Below, piece by piece: positions 1 to 6,848 of a DNA stretch of 41,256 nt. Origin of the DNA: a bacterium. Lineage in GTDB: Bacteria; Cyanobacteriota; Vampirovibrionia; Gastranaerophilales; Gastranaerophilaceae. Position numbers and translations under genes: made by a program. Under the pieces are notes generated by a model. The model had not been told where the DNA came from. It was given only the letters and a program-made list of their open reading frames with translations, and searched no databases. The stretch covers positions 1 through 41,256 of the forward strand of contig JAFUPZ010000031.1 in NCBI GenBank assembly GCA_017472545.1, given 5' to 3'. How positions within the stretch are numbered: position 1 is the first letter of the stretch; every line of letters starts with the position of its first letter.

Positions 1-1
1 A

Positions 2-1393
2 GCTTTGGCTTATGGTCTTGAAAAAGAAAAAGCTGAAAAAGTTTTAGTATTCGACTTAGGTGGTGGTACATTCGACGTTTCTATTTTGGAAATTGGTGAT
101 GGTGTACACGAAGTATTGTCAACTTCTGGTGATACTCACTTAGGTGGTGATGACTTTGACCAAAAAATCATGGATTGGATGTGCGATGAGTTCAAAAAAC
201 AAGAAGGTATCGACTTAAGAGGCGACAAACAAGCTATGCAACGTATTAAAGAAGCTGCTGAAAAAGCTAAATGTGAGCTTTCTTCTATGGTTGAAACTTC
301 TATTGATTTGATGTTTATTACAGCTGATGCTAACGGTCCAAAACACATTTCTGGTTGGACTTTAACAAGAGCTAAATTTGAAGATCTTTGCTATGATTTA
401 TTGGAAAGATGTAAAAAACCTGTTGAACAAGCTATTCAAGATGCTGGTATTTCTAAATCTGAAATCAATGAAGTTGTTCTTGTTGGTGGTTCTTCAAGAA
501 TCCCTGCTGTTCAAAAATTGGTTAAAGATTACACAGGTAAAGAACCTAACCAATCAGTTAACCCTGATGAAGTTGTAGCAGTTGGTGCTGCTGTTCAAGC
601 TGGGGTATTAGCTGGTGAAGTTAAAGACATCGTATTGTTAGACGTAACTCCTCTAACATTAGGTATCGAAACATTAGGTGGTGTTATGACTCCATTAGTT
701 CCTCGTAACACAACAATTCCTGTTTATAAATCACAAGTGTTCTCAACTGCTGAAAACAACCAAACAGCTGTAGATATTCAAGTTCTTCAAGGTGAAAGAC
801 CAATGGCTAGAGATAACAAATCTTTAGGTATGTTCCGATTGGAAGGTATTGCTCCTGCAATGCGTGGTATTCCTCAAATCGAAGTTACTTTTGATATTGA
901 TGCTAACGGTATTGTAAACGTTTCAGCTAAGGATAAAGCTACTAACAAAGAACAAAAAATCACTATCACTAATTCATCTAATCTTTCTGATGATGATATT
1001 GATAAAATGGTTAAAGAAGCTGAAGCTAACGCAGCTGAAGATAAAAAGAAAAAAGAAGAAGCTGAAATTAAAAACAATGCTTCAAGTTTAATCGCTTCTG
1101 CTGAAAGAATCGTTAAAGATTTCGAAGGCAAAATCGATGCTGCTGATAAATCAAAATTAGAAGAACAAAAAGCTTCATTACAAAAAGCTCTTGATGAAAA
1201 CAAATCTACAGAAGAATTGAAAAAATTATCTGAAGAATTACAACAAACAATGTTTGGCATTTCTCAAAAAGCTTATGAAGCTGTTCAAAAAGAAGGCGAA
1301 GCTGCTCAAAGTGCAAATTCTGAAAGTGCATCTTCTGAATCATCTTCTAACAGTGATGACGATGTTATTGACGCAGAATACGTTAAAGAATAA
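2..1393 (+). CDS. dnaK: Molecular chaperone DnaK (Hsp70), 5'-truncated by window edge
   Basis: ATP-dependent Hsp70 chaperone of the cytosolic DnaK-DnaJ-GrpE system. The frame is open to the window edge and begins inside the ALAYGL motif of the nucleotide-binding domain, so roughly the first 170-180 residues are missing. Visible landmarks are the phosphate-2 loop [10 protein letters not shown], the adenosine motif [11 protein letters not shown], the interdomain linker [17 protein letters not shown], the beta substrate-binding domain, the helical lid rich in Glu/Lys, and a Ser-rich tail ending [12 protein letters not shown], the usual acidic DnaK C-terminus. The gene ends 17 nt before a strong terminator, so it is the last gene of its transcript. 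Family assignment is certain; the 5' neighbours (grpE, dnaJ) cannot be seen. Confidence 0.98.
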   Translation, partial: ALAYGLEKEKAEKVLVFDLGGGTFDVSILEIGDGVHEVLSTSGDTHLGGDDFDQKIMDWMCDEFKKQEGIDLRGDKQAMQRIKEAAEKAKCELSSMVETSIDLMFITADANGPKHISGWTLTRAKFEDLCYDLLERCKKPVEQAIQDAGISKSEINEVVLVGGSSRIPAVQKLVKDYTGKEPNQSVNPDEVVAVGAAVQAGVLAGEVKDIVLLDVTPLTLGIETLGGVMTPLVPRNTTIPVYKSQVFSTAENNQTAVDIQVLQGERPMARDNKSLGMFRLEGIAPAMRGIPQIEVTFDIDANGIVNVSAKDKATNKEQKITITNSSNLSDDDIDKMVKEAEANAAEDKKKKEEAEIKNNASSLIASAERIVKDFEGKIDAADKSKLEEQKASLQKALDENKSTEELKKLSEELQQTMFGISQKAYEAVQKEGEAAQSANSESASSESSSNSDDDVIDAEYVKE

Positions 1394-1410
1394 TTATTTC
1401 AATACTAAGA

Positions 1411-1440
1411 AGGCGGGAATTTATTTCCCGTCTTTTTTTA
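1411..1440 (+). terminator. Rho-independent terminator of dnaK
   Basis: A G/C-rich stem (AGGCGGGAA against TTCCCGTCT, one G-T pair, loop of five) is followed by a run of T. It starts 17 nt after the dnaK stop. Confidence 0.9.
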
Positions 1441-1443
1441 TGC

Positions 1444-1472
1444 AAATAAAAGCCCTCGATTATTCGAGGGCT
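1444..1472 (-). terminator. Terminator for the ribbon-helix-helix gene
   Basis: A perfect 9-bp stem, AGCCCTCGA / TCGAGGGCT, with a 4-nt loop. Read on the minus strand it is followed by TTTTATTT, and it lies 46 nt past the stop of the minus-strand gene ending at 1518, so it most likely ends that transcript. On the plus strand it would give a second barrier behind dnaK. Confidence 0.75.
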
Positions 1473-1517
1473 TCTATATATCGTTTCCCAAATCTTTCGC
1501 CTTTTCCTTACCACTGA

Positions 1518-1706
1518 TTAACTCAACAACGTTTCTAACAAGTTAGCATTTTGCAACGCACCTGTTGATTCTTTGATTTTTTGTTTGTAAATGTAAGTTC
1601 TTAGTGCCTCACGGATAAGTTCACTTCTTGAACGATTTTCACCGTCTGCAACTTGGTCAATTCTGTTCAAAAAGTCTTCCGGCATTGAAATCAATACTCT
1701 CGCCAT
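1518..1706 (-). CDS. Ribbon-helix-helix (CopG/Arc-type) DNA-binding protein, 62 aa
   Basis: Small putative DNA-binding regulator. Residues 1-45 fit the ribbon-helix-helix fold: a short beta strand (ARVLISMPED) followed by two helices (FLNRIDQVADGENRS, SRSELIREALRTYIY); the strand would enter the major groove of an operator as a dimer. The tail (KQKIKESTGALQNANLLETLLS) is unassigned. The start is supported by an AGGAGA Shine-Dalgarno 5 nt upstream. Such proteins are either antitoxins or stand-alone repressors; no toxin gene flanks it, the nearest upstream minus-strand gene being a prenyltransferase 165 nt away, so a stand-alone regulator is more likely. Its target is unknown. Confidence 0.85.
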   Translation of the reverse strand: MARVLISMPEDFLNRIDQVADGENRSRSELIREALRTYIYKQKIKESTGALQNANLLETLLS

Positions 1707-1871
1707 ATATTCTCCTTTTCTCTGTGATATGTCAAAATGCTTACATATATATAAAGGATTTGGTATATAAAAAAGTGCTCTTTTTTATTTAAAAAATATA
1801 TACTAATTTTGAAAAAGGTTGATTCTAGTGCGTTTTAGATATTGAATTTATGTTAATGTTTCTTAACAAAT

Positions 1872-2831
1872 CTAATCTACTAGGATTGCAATACAGATTA
1901 AAAGCATGAAATTAGTTACGATATTTCTTGAATAGAAAAATCTAAAATAGAATGGTGCATCAGGGGTTTGTGAAATTTCTTTCCAATTATCAAGTGGATA
2001 ATGCCATGGGTAAATTTTTGGGACATTAGTTTTATCTTGATTAAATTGATTTAATGATATGTATAAATCAATTATTTGTGGAATTGTTAAAAGTCCCAAA
2101 AGATACCAATAATTATTGGTTTTGTATGATAGCCACGAAATTAAAATAAAGGCTGTTATGTAGAAGAATAAGATGAAATTAAGGGCATTTGTTTTATTTC
2201 CCAAATATCTACACAATGTTTTTTTATGCGAACATTCATCTCCGTCAAAGTCCATAAGCATGTGTGCATATAAAATTGTGTTTGTAAAAAATGCACAAGC
2301 TAATGATAAAAATAAAACTTCCAAAGAAAATTTACTTGTCATAACATAATAAATTCCTTCGTATAAAAGTGGACCGTAAGCTATTATAATTGCGACTTCA
2401 CCAAGTCCTTTTAATGATAATTTTTGATAAGTTAGAGCTATTATAAGCCCAATTAATGCTAAGAGAGCAACATAATATCCAGAAGTAAAAAATAAAATTC
2501 CCCCAATTATTGCTGCAATTCCTAAGAATGTACAAATTGCGACTTTTAAATCTTTTGTGGTTGCTTGTCCTGATTTTAGGTATAGGCATTTACAGTTTTG
2601 GGCTGAGTTTATATAGTTTTCATCTTTTATCAATATCTTATAGTCAAAATAGTCATCAATTAGGTTTGTTGCCATATGAACTAAGCCACTTCCAAGTATT
2701 GCAAGCAGACCAAGATAGGGATTTCCATTTTGTTTTAATGCGAAAATAAAGATTACTAAGCAATTTAGTAATGTAATTGGTAGGGAATAAACTCTAGCAT
2801 TATTTAACCAAAATGAGATCTTGTTGAACAT
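1872..2831 (-). CDS. UbiA-family prenyltransferase (MenA-like), 319 aa
   Basis: Integral membrane enzyme of the UbiA superfamily, which transfers polyprenyl groups from isoprenoid diphosphates to aromatic or other acceptors. The first Mg-diphosphate motif is visible as N56-LI-DDYFD (Asp59, 60, 63) and the second as D194-FDGD (Asp194, Asp198), separated by several hydrophobic helices; about 8-9 membrane segments are expected. The pattern resembles MenA (1,4-dihydroxy-2-naphthoate prenyltransferase), but no other menaquinone gene is in the window, so the acceptor is not certain. It lies 5 nt downstream of the 74-residue gene and is probably the last gene of the nanE operon, an unexpected partner for amino-sugar genes. 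No convincing terminator follows. Confidence 0.8.
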   Translation of the reverse strand: MFNKISFWLNNARVYSLPITLLNCLVIFIFALKQNGNPYLGLLAILGSGLVHMATNLIDDYFDYKILIKDENYINSAQNCKCLYLKSGQATTKDLKVAICTFLGIAAIIGGILFFTSGYYVALLALIGLIIALTYQKLSLKGLGEVAIIIAYGPLLYEGIYYVMTSKFSLEVLFLSLACAFFTNTILYAHMLMDFDGDECSHKKTLCRYLGNKTNALNFILFFYITAFILISWLSYKTNNYWYLLGLLTIPQIIDLYISLNQFNQDKTNVPKIYPWHYPLDNWKEISQTPDAPFYFRFFYSRNIVTNFMLLICIAILVD

Positions 2832-2836
2832 TACCC

Positions 2837-3061
2837 TTATCCTTCGAATATGTTTTTCATTGCGACAACAGACTCGTAGCTTGCGCCTGCTTCAAGAATT
2901 TCTTCAGCAGTCAATCCAAACATTGTAATTAAATTGTGGGCTTCTGTAATATTTCTGGCCTCAAGAAATTTTGCAGTTTCTAATACTGCAGTTTCTCTAG
3001 TCATTCTAGTAAACTGATCATTGATACCTTTTCTGAATATTCTTGATTTAGATTTACCCAT
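2837..3061 (-). CDS. Conserved-looking small helical protein, 74 aa, unknown function
   Basis: I do not recognise this protein. It is short, starts basic (MGKSKSRIFRKG), then is predicted mostly helical (ETAVLETAKFLEARN, AHNLITMFGLTAEEILEAG, SYESVVAMKNIFEG), with no signal peptide, membrane segment or cysteine. It is likely real because its ATG overlaps the end of the ROK kinase gene by 8 nt (ATGGGTAA) and it is followed after 5 nt by the prenyltransferase, so it is translationally coupled inside an operon. The helical C-terminus with the GLTAEEILEAG turn could be a small protein-protein interaction or DNA-binding module; that is speculation. Confidence 0.75.
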   Translation of the reverse strand: MGKSKSRIFRKGINDQFTRMTRETAVLETAKFLEARNITEAHNLITMFGLTAEEILEAGASYESVVAMKNIFEG

Positions 3062-3932
3062 TATTTACCTCAAGAGCTAGTAATGCTGCCCCAATCATAC
3101 CTGAATAGTTTCCAGCTTGAGCTTTTACGATTTTTGTTGGAGTTGTAACAATTTGAGCATTAACTTCGGTTTCAATTTTGTTTGTATCAACAAATTCTGC
3201 CATTGAACCTGATAATACTACGCAATCTGGATCAAAAAGGTTTGCAAGTCCAATAATCCCAGCAGCTAAGTCGTTGTGCCATCTATCTAAAATTTCTAAC
3301 ATTTTAGAATCTAAATTTTGAGCACCTTCAACCACATCATAGGTTGTAATTTCTTTGTTGCCAGTCATTTCTTCTGCTGTTAATTTTAAACCTGTGCCTG
3401 ATGTATAAATTTCAAAACAGTCATAAGATCCGCAAGTGCACTTTCTGTGATTATCTGTTCGCATTTTAAAATGCATTTCACCAGCAGCTCCGTTTTGTCC
3501 TTTTAATAGATGTCCGTTTATTATTATTCCGCCACCAACACCTGTTCCAAGTGTAATCATCACGGATACTGTTGTGTTTTGGGATGCCCCAATTTTATAT
3601 TCAGCCCAAGCCGCACAATTCGCATCGTTTTCAACAAAAACTGGTTTTGTTGAAAGGCTTTGAAAATCTAATGTTGGATATTCTTTTGCAATATTACCTG
3701 TAGAGCCTACAATACCTGTGTTTTGGTTATTAACAGCACCACAAGTAGAAAATGCAATAACATCAATTTCGTTTTCGTATTTTTGGATAATTGATTTGAA
3801 TATAGATTTTATTTCATCAAAAGTTTTTGGAGTAGAATGCTTTTCGATTTCTCCAATAATATTACCTTTTTCATCAATAATGGCGTTGTAAATTTTAGTT
3901 CCGCCGACATCTATTGCTAATGCTTTTTTCAT
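3054..3932 (-). CDS. nanK: ROK-family sugar kinase, probable N-acetylmannosamine kinase
   Basis: Cytosolic sugar kinase of the ROK (repressor, ORF, kinase) family, 292 aa, without the N-terminal helix-turn-helix of ROK repressors. Visible: the phosphate-1 loop DVGGTKI at residue 8, the catalytic region ENDANCAAWAE, the glycine-rich LGTGVGGGIIING, the zinc site formed by GEMHF (His) and the CTCGSYDCFE cysteines, and the C-terminal adenosine motif. ROK specificity (glucose, ManNAc, GlcNAc, fructose) is hard to read from sequence. Assignment to ManNAc rests on its position 50 nt downstream of nanE, which uses the product ManNAc-6-phosphate. Its end overlaps the next gene by 8 nt. A glucokinase role is the main alternative. 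Confidence 0.8.
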   Translation of the reverse strand: MKKALAIDVGGTKIYNAIIDEKGNIIGEIEKHSTPKTFDEIKSIFKSIIQKYENEIDVIAFSTCGAVNNQNTGIVGSTGNIAKEYPTLDFQSLSTKPVFVENDANCAAWAEYKIGASQNTTVSVMITLGTGVGGGIIINGHLLKGQNGAAGEMHFKMRTDNHRKCTCGSYDCFEIYTSGTGLKLTAEEMTGNKEITTYDVVEGAQNLDSKMLEILDRWHNDLAAGIIGLANLFDPDCVVLSGSMAEFVDTNKIETEVNAQIVTTPTKIVKAQAGNYSGMIGAALLALEVNNG

Positions 3933-3982
3933 CTTTTTCCTTCGTTAATTTTGCAAATTACAAATCTATTGGTAATCTTCAT

Positions 3983-4678
3983 TTACCCCTTATCTCTAAA
4001 TACAAAGCGTTTTGTGATAAGTTGTGGTCTTGTTATCGCAGAACCAATTACAACACAATGAGCACCTAGTTCAAATGCTCTGTTAACTTGTTCAGGTTCC
4101 CAAATTCTTCCTTCTAAAACAACAGGCAAACCTGTTTGCTCCACGAGTTGTTTTAGTAGTTCAAAATCAGGTCCATCAGCAGGTGAATTTGCTGATTCTA
4201 AGGTGTAGCCTGCAAGTGTAGTTGATAAAATGTCTGCACCTGCATCTTTTGCTTTTAACCCTTCTTCTAAAGTTGAAATATCTGCCATTGCAACTCTTTT
4301 ATTTATATGAATATATTTAATCAAGTCTGCGAGTTTTTCGTTGTTTGGACGTTTCCTTTGGGTTCCGTCAAGTGCGATAACATCTGCGCCAGCTTCGATT
4401 AAATCAATAACATCTTTTACTGTTGGTGTGATATAGACGATTTCTTTCCAATTTTTTGGAATGACGTTTGGTTTTGTAATTCCAATTACTGGAATATGGA
4501 ATAGACGCTTAGCGTTTTTTACATCTCTAACTCCAGCCACTCGCAACGCTCCTGCTCCGCCATTTACAACGGATTTCATCATTGCGACCATACATTTTTC
4601 TAAATATAGAGGTTCAGACGGCATTGCTTGTACTGAAACCACTATCATACCCTTTAGTTTATTAACGACATTATTCAT
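3983..4678 (-). CDS. nanE: N-acetylmannosamine-6-phosphate 2-epimerase NanE
   Basis: Converts ManNAc-6-phosphate to GlcNAc-6-phosphate, linking sialic acid or ManNAc breakdown to amino-sugar metabolism; TIM-barrel enzyme of 231 aa, the usual length. Family signatures visible are LKGMIVVSVQAMPSEPL at the N-terminus, the PVIGITKPN strand carrying the catalytic lysine, the ALDGTQRKRP phosphate-side loop, VVLEGRI and the phosphate-binding VVIGSAITRP. It is first in a minus-strand run with a ROK kinase, a 74-residue protein and a UbiA enzyme. The sialate lyase nanA and a transporter are absent from the window. A TATAAT lies 7 nt before the ATG and no Shine-Dalgarno is present, so its mRNA may be leaderless. 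Confidence 0.93.
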   Translation of the reverse strand: MNNVVNKLKGMIVVSVQAMPSEPLYLEKCMVAMMKSVVNGGAGALRVAGVRDVKNAKRLFHIPVIGITKPNVIPKNWKEIVYITPTVKDVIDLIEAGADVIALDGTQRKRPNNEKLADLIKYIHINKRVAMADISTLEEGLKAKDAGADILSTTLAGYTLESANSPADGPDFELLKQLVEQTGLPVVLEGRIWEPEQVNRAFELGAHCVVIGSAITRPQLITKRFVFRDKG

Positions 4679-4685
4679 ACTTAAA

Positions 4686-4691
4686 ATTATA
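4686..4691 (-). promoter_or_regulatory. -10 element for nanE, probable leaderless start
   Basis: TATAAT on the minus strand lies 7 nt upstream of the nanE ATG. No good -35 was found, and there is no purine-rich ribosome site in the 7 nt between. Confidence 0.5.
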
Positions 4692-4715
4692 TATTAAACA
4701 AAACTTTTTGCATTA

Positions 4716-4724
4716 TGGTATAAT
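4716..4724 (+). promoter_or_regulatory. Extended -10 promoter for the M16 protease gene
   Basis: TGG-TATAAT is a consensus extended -10 element. Transcription would start near 4731, giving an mRNA leader of about 93 nt that contains the whole palindromic repeat at 4735-4797. It is back to back with the nanE promoter. Confidence 0.6.
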
Positions 4725-4734
4725 AAAATTAATC

Positions 4735-4797
4735 GTCATTCTGAACAAGAGATTCTTCGGGTTAAACCCTCAGAATGACAAAAGCGAAGAATCTTGT
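4735..4797. repeat. Composite palindromic repeat element in the M16 gene leader
   Basis: Two inverted repeats are interleaved. Arm A, GTCATTCTGA (4735-4744), pairs with TCAGAATGAC (4770-4779). Arm B, ACAAGAGATTCTTCG (4745-4759), pairs with CGAAGAATCTTGT (4785-4797) apart from two extra bases. GGGTTAAACCC (4759-4769) between them is itself a palindrome. The A-B-A'-B' order permits alternative hairpins or a pseudoknot. The wording (CATTCTGA..GATTCTTCG) resembles dispersed intergenic repeats common in many bacterial genomes; only one copy is in this window. Confidence 0.7.
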
Positions 4798-4823
4798 GCA
4801 AAAAATATGAGGAAATTAGATTT

Positions 4824-6152
4824 ATGAATAAAACATTAGTGAAATATCCGTTTCTGACAAAAGAAGTTGAAATTTATGAGAGAGAAAATGGTCATAAGAT
4901 TGTTTTGGCACATAAAGAAGGTGATATGGTTAATGTATCTTCTTGGGTTAAAACTGGTTCAATAAATGAAGATGATAAAAATAATGGAATTTCACACTTT
5001 CTTGAACATTTGATGTTTAAGGGTACAAATACCTATAAAGTTGGCGAATTTGATAGAATGTTAGAATCAAAAGGAGCAATTGTTAATGCTGCGACTTGGA
5101 AAGATTATACATTTTATTATGTAACTTTACCAAAAGGGATTGAAGGTAAAGATTTTAGACTTGCGCTTGATTTGCATGCAGATATGATGATGGATCCTGT
5201 TTTTCCTGCAGAAGAACTTGGTGCTCCATTTGATATAAATGATTCTACTGTAACGGATAAACGTGAACGACATGTCGTTATTGAAGAAATTAGAATGAGA
5301 AAAGATCAGCCTTGGACAAAGGTTTATAACGTATGTAATAGAAATATGTACACTTCTCATCCATACAAACGTGATGTAATCGGAACTCCTGAAATTATTT
5401 CACAAGTTACAAGAGAGGACATTGATGGGTATTATAGAAAATTCTATACGCCAAAGAATGTTACAACTATTGTAGTAGGTGATTTTGATCACGAAGAAGT
5501 TTTAAAAATTGTTTGTGATAATTTTCAATTCCCTAACAGAGTTGAAGCAGAAACTGAAGCTAAAGAAATTGACAGCCCAATTACTGAAACAAAATATATT
5601 GAAACAAGTGCTAATGTTCAAACTTCATATATGATGTTTGGTTGGTTAGGTCCAAGAGCGTGTGAATTAAAAGCTTCAATTTGTCTAGATTTGGTTAGTA
5701 TAATTTTTGGTGATGGCTCAAGTTCTCGTTTGCAACAGAATTTGATTGAAAAGCTTCCTGAAAAAATCTTTAATATGATAGGATCTGAACATTATCAATT
5801 TAAAGATGGTAATAACTTCTTTATTCAGGCTAACTTTAACCCTGATAGTAAGGAAAAGGCAGTTGAACTTGTTAAACAAGAGTTGGCTAATTTGCTGGAT
5901 GTAAGAATTACTGAAGAAGAATTATCAAAGGCTAAAAAACGTATAAAATCCCGTTTTGCATATGCTGCAGAAACTGTTTCGGAAATTGGAGAAACTATCG
6001 GTTATTACATGACTGTGTGTGATGATTTGGCGTTAGTTGAAGAGTATTTGGCAGATTTGGATAGTATTACGGTTGAAGATTTGAATGATGCTATTCGCAA
6101 ATATTTATCGCTAGATAATGCAGTGATTTCTGTATTAGTACCAGAGGGATAG
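4824..6152 (+). CDS. M16-family zinc metallopeptidase (processing-peptidase-like)
   Basis: Zinc protease of the pitrilysin/M16B family, 442 aa from this start, cytosolic (no signal peptide). The inverted zinc motif HFLEH is at residues 58-62, with the distal glutamate in HVVIEEIRM (about 154-155); the spacing is some 15 residues longer than usual because of an insertion around GAPFDINDSTVTDKR. A second M16 domain follows (SANVQTSYMMFGWLGPRA..., DGSSSRLQQNLIEK). The ATG at 4824 has a GAGGA Shine-Dalgarno; an upstream TTG at 4794 lies inside the repeat element and lacks one. Related bacterial proteins are YmxG/PqqL-like peptidases. Substrates are unknown. Two halves of M16 enzymes are often separate genes, but no partner is adjacent. 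Confidence 0.9.
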   Translation: MNKTLVKYPFLTKEVEIYERENGHKIVLAHKEGDMVNVSSWVKTGSINEDDKNNGISHFLEHLMFKGTNTYKVGEFDRMLESKGAIVNAATWKDYTFYYVTLPKGIEGKDFRLALDLHADMMMDPVFPAEELGAPFDINDSTVTDKRERHVVIEEIRMRKDQPWTKVYNVCNRNMYTSHPYKRDVIGTPEIISQVTREDIDGYYRKFYTPKNVTTIVVGDFDHEEVLKIVCDNFQFPNRVEAETEAKEIDSPITETKYIETSANVQTSYMMFGWLGPRACELKASICLDLVSIIFGDGSSSRLQQNLIEKLPEKIFNMIGSEHYQFKDGNNFFIQANFNPDSKEKAVELVKQELANLLDVRITEEELSKAKKRIKSRFAYAAETVSEIGETIGYYMTVCDDLALVEEYLADLDSITVEDLNDAIRKYLSLDNAVISVLVPEG

Positions 6153-6209
6153 GGGTAAATATATTAGAATCTTCGCCAGTTTGTGGTTGAGAATTATGAT
6201 GAGGATAGT

Positions 6210-6800
6210 ATGCCAACAGAATTTGATGATAAATTGAACGAAATTAAACAAAAATGTTTGAATTGTCAAAAATGTTCGCTTTGTCATTCAAAGACTAATA
6301 CGGTTTTTTCTGCAGGAGTTCCAAATGCTAAAATTATGCTTATTGGTGAGGCTCCTGGTTATTATGAAGATCAGCAGGGTGAGCCTTTTGTTGGTAAAGC
6401 AGGGAAATTGCTTGACCAAATTTTAGGTTGTGTTGGTTTTTCAAGGAAAGAAAATATTTATATTTGCAATACATTAAAATGCAGACCACCTGAAAATAGA
6501 GATCCCCTACCTGAAGAAAAAGAAGCTTGTTGGGAATATTTAAAAGCTCAGGTTGATATTTTGCAACCTCGTATAATTCTGTTATGTGGCAGAGTTGCGG
6601 TAAATTCTTTTATTGATACAAAATTGGGAATTACCAAACTTAGAGGAAAATGGTATGAAGGTCCTCATTTTTCAAAGATGATGCCAATATTTCATCCGTC
6701 TTATTTGTTGAGAAATGATAGCAAAGAAAAAGGTTCTCCAAAATGGTTGATGTGGCAAGATATTAAAGAAGTCCGCAGAGTTTACGATCAGATGAATTAA
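6210..6800 (+). CDS. Type 4 (Fe-S) uracil-DNA glycosylase
   Basis: Removes uracil from DNA at the start of base-excision repair; also annotated as SPO1 DNA polymerase-related protein. Visible: the N-terminal cysteines C-LNC-QKC-SLC, the glycosylase motif GEAPGYYEDQQGEPFVGKAGKLLD, the NTLKCRPPENRDP region with later Cys ligands, and the second active-site motif HPSYLLRN. The iron-sulfur cluster is expected from the family. I prefer the ATG at 6210, which has GAGG 5 nt upstream; a GTG at 6183 would add nine residues but lacks a ribosome site. It is 57 nt behind the M16 gene and probably cotranscribed. Confidence 0.9.
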   Translation: MPTEFDDKLNEIKQKCLNCQKCSLCHSKTNTVFSAGVPNAKIMLIGEAPGYYEDQQGEPFVGKAGKLLDQILGCVGFSRKENIYICNTLKCRPPENRDPLPEEKEACWEYLKAQVDILQPRIILLCGRVAVNSFIDTKLGITKLRGKWYEGPHFSKMMPIFHPSYLLRNDSKEKGSPKWLMWQDIKEVRRVYDQMN

Positions 6801-6813
6801 ATTTTTATAGCTA

Positions 6814-6842
6814 TTGGAAAATATTATTTGTAGTGGTATAAT
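6814..6842 (+). promoter_or_regulatory. Sigma-70 promoter of the histidine kinase, leaderless arrangement
   Basis: TTGGAA, a 17-bp spacer ending in TGG, then TATAAT (6837-6842). The ATG of the kinase begins 6 nt after the -10, exactly where transcription should start, and no Shine-Dalgarno exists. Confidence 0.75.
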
Positions 6843-6848
6843 CGACTT

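Noticed and set aside
874-1260. Minus-strand open frame inside dnaK
   Set aside because: Opposite strand to a strong coding frame, Ser/Leu-rich in the way of an antisense reading, no ribosome site.
1518-1706. Antitoxin of a toxin-antitoxin pair
   Set aside because: No small toxin-like gene lies next to it on either strand.
1769-1790. AAAAAAG...CTTTTTT hairpin as terminator of the prenyltransferase gene
   Set aside because: The stem is almost all A-T and too weak for a terminator; it may be simple AT-rich sequence.
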